DNA from: Bacteroides_E sp964528875
Lineage (GTDB): Bacteria > Bacteroidota > Bacteroidia > Bacteroidales > Bacteroidaceae
Direction: 5' to 3'
DNA: 64,000 nucleotides
Assembly (NCBI GenBank): GCA_964528875.1
Contig: CAZGUI010000003.1
Span: forward strand, 20,357-84,356
Below are positions 8,975-17,014 of this stretch, one piece after another. The translations under genes and the position numbers were made by a program. Each line of letters begins with the position of its first letter. Position 1 is the stretch's first letter. Under the pieces are notes generated by a model that was not told the origin of the DNA, did no database searches, and worked only from the letters and a program-made list of their open reading frames with translations.

Positions 8975-11302
8975 TTATTTCGTAGAACTTAAATTAAAAA
9001 TCAATTTACCTCCCTCGATTAATTCTGTATGTGATATACGATACTTTTTCAATGATTTTCCATTAAGCACCATATTTTTGATGTATCTATCATCCGATTG
9101 ATTGCGATTGGCTTCTATAACCAACTCTTTCTTCCCCCAATAATTGGTATCGAGTTGAATCGTAATTCGATCGAAAACAGGACTGGTCAAAGTATAATAG
9201 GGTACTCCGGGACAATCCGGATAGAAACCCATCATATTAAATACAGCCCATGCAGACATAGTACCAGTATCATCGTTACCGGGTATTCCATCGGGTTGAG
9301 TAGTATAATGTTTATCTAACAATCGTTGAATGTGATGTTGTGTACGCCACTCTTCTCCTTTAAAGTAACTAAACAAATAAGGATAAGCTATATCCGGTTC
9401 ATTAGCAGGGTCATAATAACCCTTATCAAAAACCATTTCTAGTTTATCAATGAACTTTCTTTTTCCCCCCATTAACTTAGCTAAACCTAACACATCGTGA
9501 GGAACAAAAAAAGTATAGTTCCAAGCACTCCCTTCATGAAATCCGGGATTATCCTCAAAATCCATTCCTTGTTGTGGATTGAAGGGAGTTAAAAACTCCC
9601 CATTTGGAAGCCTGGGACGAAAGGTTCCATATTCAGGAGAGTAATAGTTTTTATATCCGAGCGATCTTTTTTTGAAAAGTTGTGCATCCTCCTTCTTACC
9701 TAAAGCTTCGGCCAACTGTGATAAAGAATAATCAGCCACATAATACTCCAAGGCGTGTGATACCGAATTATCAAATTCACTGCGAAGTGGAACATAACCC
9801 AGTTTCGTATAATCGTTATTGTCAGGACGCATTCGGTTAAAATCGCCCTTTAATGAAGCATAGTAGGAGTCAGGCAATGCACCTCCCCGTCTAACGGTAT
9901 CCGTGGTATAAGTGATTCCCGGCATCGTTGCCGATTTATAAAATCCTTCATAGGCCGTATCAATATCAAAATCGCGTAACCCTTTCAGCCACGTATCAGT
10001 AATTACCGGAATAGAAGGGTCACCCTCCATAGTCCAGGTTTCTCTTCCATATAACTCCCATTTTGGCATCCACCCCCACTCTTTATACATATCAATCATT
10101 GAGCGAACCATATCCAGCTGACGATCAGGCCATACCAAAGTCATCAGTTGATGTAAGTTACGATAGGTATCCCATAACGAGAATACCGTATAACGTGTGT
10201 TTTCAGTCTTTAGAATCTGGGCACTCTCCATTGCCAGATACTCTCCATTTACATCGTTCAACACATTGGGATGCATCAAAGTGTGATAAAGGGCAGTATA
10301 GAATACTGTTTTTTGACTATCTGTACCACCTTCCACCAAAATGCGAGACAAATCATCATTCCACATTTTCTTCGCTTGATTATGAATTGCATCAAAAGAA
10401 TGGTTTCTTGTTTCTTTATCTAAATTTAGTCTTGCATTTTCTATACTAACAAAGGAAACTCCTATCTGAACTTCCACTTGTTCTTTATCTTTAACACCAA
10501 AACTAAACCAAGCACCTACATCATCACCCGCTATGTCTTTATGATATTTGTCGTAGATTTTATAACGTCCCTGATCAACATCCCATTGAGCTTTAACTCC
10601 CTCCATAGGACGTTGTTTCTTCCAAAATCCGCTTTGTATCGCATCTTTTCCTACTACTCGCATCACAAAGTAAATTGGAAAGACAGCTTGTGAGTTATAG
10701 CAAAAAGTCCCTAGCATTTTCATTCCTTCTACCTCATTCATTCCATTGAAACGAATAAAAGCACCCGATTCATTGGTTAAGCCTTGCCCTAAATTGAGTA
10801 GAATATTTGCTTCTCCTTCAGTAAAAGTATAACGATGAACTCCTACACGAGTCGTTGCTGTTACTTCGGTTAAAATATTATATTTACTTAGGTAATTGGA
10901 GTAATAACCCGGCGAAGCTTTCTCTTGAGTGTAACGGCTTCCATAACTGGCATAATTAACATCCAACTCACCCATAGTAGGCATGATCAATAATGAACCT
11001 AAATCGGGACATCCCACTCCACTTAAATTTACATGGGAATAACCGGTAAAAAACACATTATGATACTCGTAAGGCGTTGACCACCAACGCGCATCTTTAT
11101 CATACACATTATCCTCACTCCCCATCACATTAAAAGGTACTACTGACATCATTCCATTAGGAATAACAGCACCCGGATGAGTTGTTCCAAAATTGGTGGT
11201 ACCAATAAATGGATCAACCCAATCCACAGGTTGTTTCACTTGTGCCAACAGGCTTAAGAAAGTAGTAAAAAATGCGAGGGATAAAACTAAAAGTTTCCTC
11301 AT
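8975..11302 (-). CDS. GH92 exo-alpha-mannosidase
   Basis: Protein of 775 aa with an N-terminal signal peptide (cleavage after about residue 20, LLAQVKQP) and the full GH92 architecture. The N-terminal beta-sandwich begins WVDPFIGTTNFGTTHPGAVIP, and the (alpha/alpha)6 domain carries the signatures EDNPGFHEGSAWNYTFFVPHD and GNDDTGTMSAWAVFNMMGFYP near the C-terminus. Family members are calcium-dependent, inverting enzymes that remove terminal alpha-linked mannose. The gene is last in a three-gene operon, 11 bp after the GH130 gene. The combination suggests trimming of mannose from N-glycans before the Man-GlcNAc core is processed; the exact linkage (alpha-1,2, -1,3, -1,6) cannot be read from sequence. 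Confidence 0.93.
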   Translation of the reverse strand: MRKLLVLSLAFFTTFLSLLAQVKQPVDWVDPFIGTTNFGTTHPGAVIPNGMMSVVPFNVMGSEDNVYDKDARWWSTPYEYHNVFFTGYSHVNLSGVGCPDLGSLLIMPTMGELDVNYASYGSRYTQEKASPGYYSNYLSKYNILTEVTATTRVGVHRYTFTEGEANILLNLGQGLTNESGAFIRFNGMNEVEGMKMLGTFCYNSQAVFPIYFVMRVVGKDAIQSGFWKKQRPMEGVKAQWDVDQGRYKIYDKYHKDIAGDDVGAWFSFGVKDKEQVEVQIGVSFVSIENARLNLDKETRNHSFDAIHNQAKKMWNDDLSRILVEGGTDSQKTVFYTALYHTLMHPNVLNDVNGEYLAMESAQILKTENTRYTVFSLWDTYRNLHQLMTLVWPDRQLDMVRSMIDMYKEWGWMPKWELYGRETWTMEGDPSIPVITDTWLKGLRDFDIDTAYEGFYKSATMPGITYTTDTVRRGGALPDSYYASLKGDFNRMRPDNNDYTKLGYVPLRSEFDNSVSHALEYYVADYSLSQLAEALGKKEDAQLFKKRSLGYKNYYSPEYGTFRPRLPNGEFLTPFNPQQGMDFEDNPGFHEGSAWNYTFFVPHDVLGLAKLMGGKRKFIDKLEMVFDKGYYDPANEPDIAYPYLFSYFKGEEWRTQHHIQRLLDKHYTTQPDGIPGNDDTGTMSAWAVFNMMGFYPDCPGVPYYTLTSPVFDRITIQLDTNYWGKKELVIEANRNQSDDRYIKNMVLNGKSLKKYRISHTELIEGGKLIFNLSSTK

Positions 11303-11313
11303 TCGCTCTCTTT

Positions 11314-12315
11314 TTACAATATATTTGTACGTTTAGTAAATTCTACGATTTCATCTATGTATCCAAATGCAACTCCGGTAACAGTATCAGCACAGCCATA
11401 ATAAACAGCAATACGACCTGTTTCGGGATCGTGTAATGCAGCACAAGGGAAGGTTACATTGGGTACATCTCCCGCCAACTCATAAATTTCACGTGGAGCA
11501 ATTAAGTAGGGACCACTACGTGCAGTCATTTTCCAAGGCTCATCCAGGTCTAATAAAGCAGATCCAAAGCTATAAACATATCCGTTAGCAGAGCGTAACA
11601 CTCCATGATAAATCATGAGCCAACCTTCTGATGTTTCAATAGGTATAGGTCCTGCCCCCACTTTCATACACTGCCAAGCACTTACTTCAAAAGCTGCAGG
11701 TGCCATAACGTGTCTGTGACGTCCCCAAAACTCCATATCGGGAGATTCACTATAGAAAATATCACCAAAAGCTGTATGTCCATTATCACTAGGACGACTA
11801 ACCATTGCAAATCGACCATTAATTTTGCGAGGGAACATTACTCCATTACGATTGAAAGGCAAGAACGCATTTTCAAACTGATGGAACGTTTTAAAGTCTG
11901 TGGTCCAAGCACAACCAATGGTTGGTCCGTGATAGCCATTACACCAAGTCACATAAAAACGATCTTCAATCCAAGTTACTCGAGGATCATATCCATAAAC
12001 CCACTCACCTACCTCAGGATCGGCACCCACCAATTTTATATCTTCTTCCTCGATATCCCAATTCAGTCCATCTTTGCTAAATCCTACATGAAGACGCATG
12101 CGACGATTGGTATCATCACAACGAAAAACTCCGGCATAACCATCTTCAAAAGGAACGACTGCACTATTAAAGATACTATTTGATGTACTTAATGCGTCAC
12201 GTCCAATAATAGGATTGGCAGAATAACGCCACATTACATCTTTACATCCGGCTGGACGATCTTCCCATGGCATATTAGGTAATGCTTGACCTTCAATTTT
12301 AATTTTTGTTTTCAT
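11314..12315 (-). CDS. GH130 beta-mannoside phosphorylase/mannosidase
   Basis: Protein of 333 aa without a signal peptide, so cytoplasmic. It is a five-bladed propeller of GH130, seen in RYSANPIIGRDAL at the N-terminus, SIFNSAVVPFEDGYAGVFRCD, the invariant YDPRVTWIEDRFYVTWC and CAALHDPETGRIAVYYGCADTV. GH130 enzymes phosphorolyse beta-mannosidic bonds, giving alpha-mannose-1-phosphate. Lying between an MFS importer and an alpha-mannosidase, this one most likely acts on Man-beta-1,4-GlcNAc from N-glycan cores, as the Bacteroides enzymes of such clusters do. Some GH130 subfamilies are hydrolases, so phosphorylase activity is probable rather than proven. Confidence 0.9.
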   Translation of the reverse strand: MKTKIKIEGQALPNMPWEDRPAGCKDVMWRYSANPIIGRDALSTSNSIFNSAVVPFEDGYAGVFRCDDTNRRMRLHVGFSKDGLNWDIEEEDIKLVGADPEVGEWVYGYDPRVTWIEDRFYVTWCNGYHGPTIGCAWTTDFKTFHQFENAFLPFNRNGVMFPRKINGRFAMVSRPSDNGHTAFGDIFYSESPDMEFWGRHRHVMAPAAFEVSAWQCMKVGAGPIPIETSEGWLMIYHGVLRSANGYVYSFGSALLDLDEPWKMTARSGPYLIAPREIYELAGDVPNVTFPCAALHDPETGRIAVYYGCADTVTGVAFGYIDEIVEFTKRTNIL

Positions 12316-12352
12316 TCTTTGTTTTTTAAGGTGATTTATATGTTAATTGGTT

Positions 12353-13633
12353 TTATTCGTCACTTGCAGCTAACTCTTTATCTGAGTATTGAAAGGGGAT
12401 GATTCGGGAAACAATAAGTGCAGGAATCATAACTATTGCTACTACAACGAAGAACTGCTTGTATCCCAACCAGTCGCTTAGTAATCCACTCACCATACCT
12501 GCAAACATATAGCCCAGATTCATAATGCCAGAAGCAAAGGCATAATGAGCCATTTTATGTTCTCCGGGAGCTACTTGCTGCATCATAAATAAGGTTAAAC
12601 CAACAAATCCAAATCCATAACCAAAATACTCACAGGTTACAGCTGAACCAATTAGGAATATATTGGATGGCTGGAAAGTGGCTAATAACAAATAGATTAA
12701 AAAGGGTAAGTTAATGGCACAACACAAAATAAATATGGTTTTCTTCAACCCTTTGGCAGAGATATAATATCCGGCTAAAATAGAACCCGCAATAAAAGCT
12801 ACTGTTCCAAAGGTTCCATTAATTAAGCCAATGTATTTGATATCCAATGCAAGACCTCCATTTTCGACAGGTGCTTTTAAGAAAAGGGGTAAGATTTTAA
12901 TGGCTAACCCTTCGGCTAATCGATAAAGAATAATGAAAAGGATATAGAAGTAGATGTGTTTTTTTTGGAAAAAAGTAACGAAAACACTTTTAAAAGACTT
13001 CCACCCTTCTTCAAAAGTGTGAATGGATACGGCGTGTACTCCTCCGGATGGTAAAACCCGACTATGCCATAAACTTAAGATAATCATCACGACGGCACAC
13101 ACCCCCATAACAAGCATCCAGGCATGAACAATGCCTAAACTATCTTTTAACATCCCGGCTACAAAAACCAACCCTCCGTTAGCAACTACTTTTGCGATAT
13201 TGAAAAAAGCTCCTTGCCAACCAATGTATCGAGCTTGCGTTTGATTATCTAATTCGCTCATATAAACTCCATCGGTAGCAATATCGTGTGTTGCACCACT
13301 GATTGCAGCAACTCCCATTAGTGCAATGGAATAGGTAAAGAAGTTGGGTAAAGGAAGGCTAAGAGCAATTAAAGCAAAACAGAGACCGGTAATCATTTGA
13401 GTACCTACCACAAAATACTTCTTGGTTTTGAACATTTCCAGAAAAGGACTCCATAAAGGTTTTAAACTCCAGGGTAGAATAATTAATGAAGTCCAAAAAG
13501 CTACCTGCCTATCTGTTATTCCCATTTCGGAAAACATAATGACTGAGACTAATTGAATCATAACAAAGGGTAACCCCATACCAAAATAAACAGTAGGCAC
13601 CCATTTCAAAGGGTTTGTAGATGGTTTATGCAT
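12353..13633 (-). CDS. MFS sugar transporter, AmpG-like
   Basis: Inner-membrane protein of 426 aa with about twelve hydrophobic segments and a charged central loop near residues 190-215. It resembles the AmpG/SLC33-like branch of the major facilitator superfamily (motifs such as WVPTVYFGMGLPFVMIQ, SLKPLWSPFLEMFKTKK and GATHDIATDGVYMSEL near the N-terminus). It is the first gene of the operon with GH130 (37 bp apart) and GH92, so import of a mannosyl-GlcNAc disaccharide to the cytoplasmic GH130 enzyme is the natural inference. The start at 13633 is preceded by a good promoter. Confidence 0.85.
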   Translation of the reverse strand: MHKPSTNPLKWVPTVYFGMGLPFVMIQLVSVIMFSEMGITDRQVAFWTSLIILPWSLKPLWSPFLEMFKTKKYFVVGTQMITGLCFALIALSLPLPNFFTYSIALMGVAAISGATHDIATDGVYMSELDNQTQARYIGWQGAFFNIAKVVANGGLVFVAGMLKDSLGIVHAWMLVMGVCAVVMIILSLWHSRVLPSGGVHAVSIHTFEEGWKSFKSVFVTFFQKKHIYFYILFIILYRLAEGLAIKILPLFLKAPVENGGLALDIKYIGLINGTFGTVAFIAGSILAGYYISAKGLKKTIFILCCAINLPFLIYLLLATFQPSNIFLIGSAVTCEYFGYGFGFVGLTLFMMQQVAPGEHKMAHYAFASGIMNLGYMFAGMVSGLLSDWLGYKQFFVVVAIVMIPALIVSRIIPFQYSDKELAASDE

Positions 13634-13667
13634 TTTTGTGTATTAGTATAATTAAAGTATAACGATT

Positions 13668-13700
13668 CAAAGATAATCAATTTCATTTTGTATAAACAAA
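13668..13700 (-). promoter_or_regulatory. Promoter of the MFS-GH130-GH92 operon
   Basis: Minus strand: TTTG (13700-13697), 21 bp, then TATCTTTG (13675-13668), an exact TAnnTTTG -7 box. It predicts a start near 13660 and a leader of about 27 nt. Confidence 0.65.
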
Positions 13701-13804
13701 CCGTTTCTATTAATTTATTATTATTACGTTTGTAAATAGCCTTTCCACACCAGCTGGTTGTATATAATAGGAGAATAATAAACAAACCTAGGTTAAGATA
13801 ATCT

Positions 13805-13859
13805 TTAAAAACAACCTTGAGGATAGATGTCAAAAGCAAATTGATCACCACTCATGTGG
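13805..13859 (-). CDS. C-terminal tail of an ORF entering from the assembly gap
   Basis: Reading the minus strand out of the gap, one frame stays open for 17 codons (HMSGDQFAFDIYPQGCF) and ends in TAA at 13805. It may be the end of a gene hidden in the gap. It is too short to identify and could be chance. Confidence 0.25.
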
Positions 13860-13959
13860 NNNNNNNNNNNNNNNNNNNNNNNNNNNNNNNNNNNNNNNNN
13901 NNNNNNNNNNNNNNNNNNNNNNNNNNNNNNNNNNNNNNNNNNNNNNNNNNNNNNNNNNN
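13860..13959. other. Assembly gap, 100 N
   Basis: Exactly 100 undetermined bases, the conventional placeholder for a scaffold gap of unknown size. True length and content are unknown. Sequence across it, including any translated frame, should not be trusted. Confidence 0.98.
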
Positions 13960-14037
13960 ATGGTGAATTTAGAGAAAGATAGTGAGGAGAAGTATAATAA
14001 GGAGTCAAATATTGGTGTCCCACACAAAGGGGAATAA
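13960..14037 (+). CDS. Possible C-terminal tail of an ORF leaving the assembly gap
   Basis: On the + strand the first base after the gap opens a frame of 25 codons, mostly charged (NLEKDSEEKYNKESNIGV), ending in TAA at 14037. The composition resembles a hydrophilic protein tail more than noncoding AT-rich DNA. An ATG at 13960 may be internal. Confidence 0.25.
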   Translation: MVNLEKDSEEKYNKESNIGVPHKGE

Positions 14038-14128
14038 TTAACCTTAATTAACATCCATATATCTTATATAAGATACCATTATTAACTATCTTTATCAATA
14101 GAATATAAATTTAGATACAATATATAAA

Positions 14129-14359
14129 ATGAACCTTAAAAAATTCACAAAATACATTAAGATCCTGGCGATGATAGTTTGTATCCCCATATTTAAAATT
14201 CCTGTAACAGAGTTTTGGAAGGAAAGACTTAGAATCGAAGAAGGCACTTTTTACTCATTTATATTCCAGGCTGTTGATTTTTTATTACTATGCCTATTAT
14301 TGACTTTTTTCTATAAATTATTAGACATAAATAAGAAGAAGGATATGCCAAATAAATAA
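14129..14359 (+). CDS. Small two-helix membrane protein
   Basis: Protein of 76 aa with a Lys-rich start (MNLKKFTKYIK) and two hydrophobic helices (about residues 11-27 and 43-62). A charged, amphipathic linker and a Lys/Asp-rich tail accompany them. No family is recognised. It lies between the assembly gap and the convergent double-glycine peptide gene and shares a bidirectional terminator with it. Small membrane proteins often accompany such peptides as immunity or accessory proteins, but nothing in this sequence proves that. A TAAATTTA box just upstream is one base off the -7 consensus. Confidence 0.55.
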   Translation: MNLKKFTKYIKILAMIVCIPIFKIPVTEFWKERLRIEEGTFYSFIFQAVDFLLLCLLLTFFYKLLDINKKKDMPNK

Positions 14360-14436
14360 TAAATAAGCACAAGAATTATGCGATAAACAAAAATATAACA
14401 AACTAGATTCTCTTACTTTCTTTGTGTGGTAACAAA
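14360..14436. other. AT-rich spacer after the small membrane protein
   Basis: Short gene-free stretch leading into the bidirectional terminator. With the peptide gene (14546-14689) and the terminator it makes up most of the nominal 483-bp space before GH20. The remainder, 14690-14842, is the peptide leader region and the 3' end of GH20, with nothing else evident. Confidence 0.4.
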
Positions 14437-14489
14437 GATAAAAAACAAGAAAGCAGCAGCCTAATATTCAAATTAGACTACTACTTTTT
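14437..14489. terminator. Bidirectional terminator between small membrane protein and GG peptide
   Basis: AGCAGCAGCCTAAT (14452-14465) faces ATTAGACTACTACT (14472-14485). On the minus-strand RNA all 14 positions pair (three G-U), followed by UUCUUGUUUUUU. On the + strand three C-A mismatches weaken the stem, but a T-run follows at 14485-14489. The sense of the G-U pairs suggests its main job is to end the minus-strand peptide transcript. Confidence 0.6.
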
Positions 14490-14545
14490 ACTTATTTAAA
14501 TAAGTACTATAATTTCGAAGAAATATCTTCAACAAGTTAAGATCA

Positions 14546-14689
14546 TTAAAGATGTATTAATTTACTGCTTCCTGTTATCTCCAGTTCACGTAGATAACTA
14601 TTACTGAACATAGCTCCGACAAAACCAAGGACCCCTCCTAACCATCTGCCTCCATTTACTTGTTCCAATTCTTGAGCATTTAGCTCCAT
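14546..14689 (-). CDS. 47-aa peptide with a bacteriocin-type double-glycine leader
   Basis: ATG at 14689, TAA ending at 14546, with an in-frame stop four codons upstream, so the start is fixed. The first 14 residues, MELNAQELEQVNGG, match the double-glycine leader pattern LSxxELxxIxGG cut by C39-peptidase ABC exporters. The predicted mature part is 33 aa. It begins with a Gly-rich hydrophobic segment (RWLGGVLGFVGAMF, small-residue GxxxG-like spacing) and ends in a polar, weakly basic tail, with no cysteine. This fits a class II-type bacteriocin or secreted signalling peptide. No exporter or modification gene is visible, but the assembly gap is only 590 bp away. The gene is too short for standard gene finding; its minus-strand terminator supports transcription. 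Confidence 0.6.
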   Translation of the reverse strand: MELNAQELEQVNGGRWLGGVLGFVGAMFSNSYLRELEITGSSKLIHL

Positions 14690-14842
14690 TAAATTATTTG
14701 TTCAAATTAATAATAAAATAAAGACAATGTATTTTCGAGCGAGGGTGTTCATAACATTTAATTGATTGACAAATAGTTAAATACATCTATTTAGCAAATC
14801 TAGAGCAACTTCTTTTCAAGCAATTTATTAATGCACTATGAG

Positions 14843-16891
14843 TCAATTTATTATAATTTCGTCTGTAAACAACCAAGCTCCTTCCCGACCAATAGCTTGT
14901 GCTACATATCGTATATAACGAGCTTCTGTTTTTCCCTCCCATCCAAAATCTTTGAGAATATAACCGGTCTGATCAATGGCTATATCGTGAGTGATGGTAG
15001 CTAATAACTCAAAGTTTTCATTATCTATTGAGGTATAGATATTAACCTCTTTAGGCAACCATATCCAAGCATGATGTTCTTGCATAAATGTAGCAGTTAT
15101 ACTTTGAATAGGTATTACCTTCTCTAAATCAATGGTAACATCAAAATCCAAATCAAGTACTGCCTGCCATCTTCCATCTGCATAAGACCAGGTGCCTCTC
15201 TTTCCATCGGTTAAAGTCAACTCTTTATCTGCGGCATAATTCTTATGAAAGCTATTTTTGTAACTAACCGGTTTATGAAGCCCCAAATGGGTAACATCTT
15301 CAAAAGACTCTTTACGATCTCCTATTTCATGGGCAATATCATAAGCATTTACTCCTTTTGACTTTAGAAACTCCACAGCAGGAATCACTCTTTTTCTAAA
15401 ACTGCTCAAATCCTTTTTCTCTGGAGCAGTCCAAGCCACCTCGGCTAAAGCCAAAAGTCTAGGATACATCATCATTTCCGTGTGTTCATCGGTAGCTATC
15501 CATTCACGCCATAAGTTAGCCTGAACGCCCAATATCAAAGATGAATTTTCTTTGATAGATTCAGGAACAGGATTGTATTGATAGACTTTATTTAAAGGTA
15601 GGTAACCTGACATGGCATCGGGTTGAAAAGGAGGTGCATCTTGATAACTATCAATATAACAATAACCTCCCGGAGTCATTATCACTTCATGCCCCGACTC
15701 TACAGCTTTAATACCTCCTTCTTCTCCTCTCCAACTCATAACCACAGCATTGGGAGCTACTCCTCCTTCTAGTATCTCATCCCACCCAATGAGTTTCTTT
15801 CCATTATCATTTAAGAATTCAGCAATCCTATGAATAAGGTAACTTTGTAGTTCATCTTCATTATTTAATTGATTTTCTTTCATTCGTCTCTGGCATTTTA
15901 CACACTTACGCCAGGCATCATGTGCAGCCTCATCCCCACCAATATGAATATATGGGGAAGGGAAAAGTTCCATAACCTCTTTCAACACATCGGTTAGGAA
16001 CACAAACGTGTCCTCATTACCAATGCAAAATTCCGAGTTCACCCCTTTTTCCCCGGAACAAGACAAGTGGGGATATACGGTTAACACCTCTTCTGAATGT
16101 CCGGGCATCTCAATCTCCGGAATTACTGTAATGTAACGTTCAGCGGCATATTGCACTACTTCTTTTACCTCTTCTTGCGTATAATAACCTCCGTATGCCG
16201 TAGGATTATCTTTTGTTGTGAAAGGTTTTCCTTCCTCACTCCATGTTTTATAATCTTTAATTGCTCTCCAGGCGGCAACCTCTGTAAGCTCAGGATATTT
16301 TTGGATTTGTAATCTCCACCCTGCTCCATCGGTTAAATGCCAATGAAAAGTATTCAACTTATAGTATGCCATGATATCCAAGTGTTTTTTAATAAATTCT
16401 ATGGAGGCAAAATGCCTGGAAGCATCGAGCATAAACCCTCTGTATTTAAACCGAGGAGTATCATTTATGATCACACAAGGAATGGTTTTAGTTGTATTGG
16501 AGTTTATCAACTGGAACAATGACTGTAAGCCATAAAAAATCCCCGCACCACTTTTTGCCTCAACTAAGATATTGGCATTGGTTACTGTTAATCGATAACC
16601 TTCATCAGTATCTATAGCATCAGTAGTCAATAATTTTAGATTGCCCTTTTGCTCTACTTCTGTACGCTCTACAATCAAACTAGTTTGATTGATGTAATTC
16701 AAAAAATAGGTTTGTTCTTCAACACTCAAATTTGTATAAACAGAAAGAGGTGTAGAAAAGTTAAACTCTCCTTTTTGAAAAGTAAGATTAAGAGGTTCGG
16801 GTATAATCACATTTTCTTGAACTTTTCTTTCTGTACAAGAAAAAACAAAGAGCAGCCCACATAAATAGATAAAGGTGTTTTTCATAATCAA
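14843..16891 (-). CDS. GH20 beta-N-acetylhexosaminidase, lipoprotein
   Basis: Protein of 682 aa with lipobox FVFSC (Cys about 19). No acidic export signal follows, so it probably faces the periplasm. Domains are a GH20b N-terminal domain (about residues 25-145), the GH20 catalytic barrel (about 150-500) and a C-terminal beta-sandwich (about 545-680). Catalytic HIGGDEA is present, with Asp320-Glu321 as the substrate-assisted pair, together with HWHLTDGAGWRLQI and the VMSWRGEEGG block. The enzyme removes terminal beta-GlcNAc or GalNAc. It is on the strand of the GH92-GH130-MFS genes beyond the gap and would supply or process GlcNAc antennae of N-glycans. Translation could also start two codons later at 16885. 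Confidence 0.92.
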   Translation of the reverse strand: MIMKNTFIYLCGLLFVFSCTERKVQENVIIPEPLNLTFQKGEFNFSTPLSVYTNLSVEEQTYFLNYINQTSLIVERTEVEQKGNLKLLTTDAIDTDEGYRLTVTNANILVEAKSGAGIFYGLQSLFQLINSNTTKTIPCVIINDTPRFKYRGFMLDASRHFASIEFIKKHLDIMAYYKLNTFHWHLTDGAGWRLQIQKYPELTEVAAWRAIKDYKTWSEEGKPFTTKDNPTAYGGYYTQEEVKEVVQYAAERYITVIPEIEMPGHSEEVLTVYPHLSCSGEKGVNSEFCIGNEDTFVFLTDVLKEVMELFPSPYIHIGGDEAAHDAWRKCVKCQRRMKENQLNNEDELQSYLIHRIAEFLNDNGKKLIGWDEILEGGVAPNAVVMSWRGEEGGIKAVESGHEVIMTPGGYCYIDSYQDAPPFQPDAMSGYLPLNKVYQYNPVPESIKENSSLILGVQANLWREWIATDEHTEMMMYPRLLALAEVAWTAPEKKDLSSFRKRVIPAVEFLKSKGVNAYDIAHEIGDRKESFEDVTHLGLHKPVSYKNSFHKNYAADKELTLTDGKRGTWSYADGRWQAVLDLDFDVTIDLEKVIPIQSITATFMQEHHAWIWLPKEVNIYTSIDNENFELLATITHDIAIDQTGYILKDFGWEGKTEARYIRYVAQAIGREGAWLFTDEIIIN

Positions 16892-16923
16892 TCTTGTTAT
16901 AAAATCAGTTCGTTGCTTAAAGA

Positions 16924-16940
16924 TAGGTTTAAAAAACCTA
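16924..16940. promoter_or_regulatory. Inverted repeat in the GH20/CE7 divergent promoter region
   Basis: TAGGTTT and AAACCTA are perfect 7-bp arms around AAA. The repeat touches a TATCTTTA box on the minus strand (16925-16918, one base off the -7 consensus), a position suited to an operator for the GH20 gene. Confidence 0.35.
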
Positions 16941-16972
16941 ACAACCGGTAAGTTTTCTTTTTTAGGAAATCT

Positions 16973-17004
16973 TTAATCATTACATTAGAAGCCGTAATGA
17001 TTAA
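16973..17004. promoter_or_regulatory. 11-bp inverted repeat before the CE7 esterase start
   Basis: TTAATCATTAC (16973-16983) and GTAATGATTAA (16994-17004) are perfect arms around a 10-base spacer. The repeat covers the upstream possible ATG at 16997 and argues for the ATG at 17015 as the real start of the esterase. It could be an operator or a leader hairpin. Confidence 0.4.
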
Positions 17005-17014
17005 TAAGAATAAA

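Noticed and set aside
10063..10449. 128-codon + strand frame
   Set aside because: Antisense to the well-supported GH92 gene, with no domain or start signal.
11710..12183. 157-codon + strand frame
   Set aside because: Antisense shadow of the GH130 gene.
13606..13851. 81-codon minus-strand frame
   Set aside because: Covers the promoter and leader of the MFS operon and overlaps its start; no recognisable features.
13805..14054. Two minus-strand frames crossing the N run
   Set aside because: Their middle is made of unknown bases, so the reading frame across the gap has no meaning; only the short flanking tails were kept, with low confidence.
14491..14504. Perfect 14-bp palindrome CTTATTTAAATAAG
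   Set aside because: Very AT-rich, expected by chance in this composition, and next to a better supported terminator.
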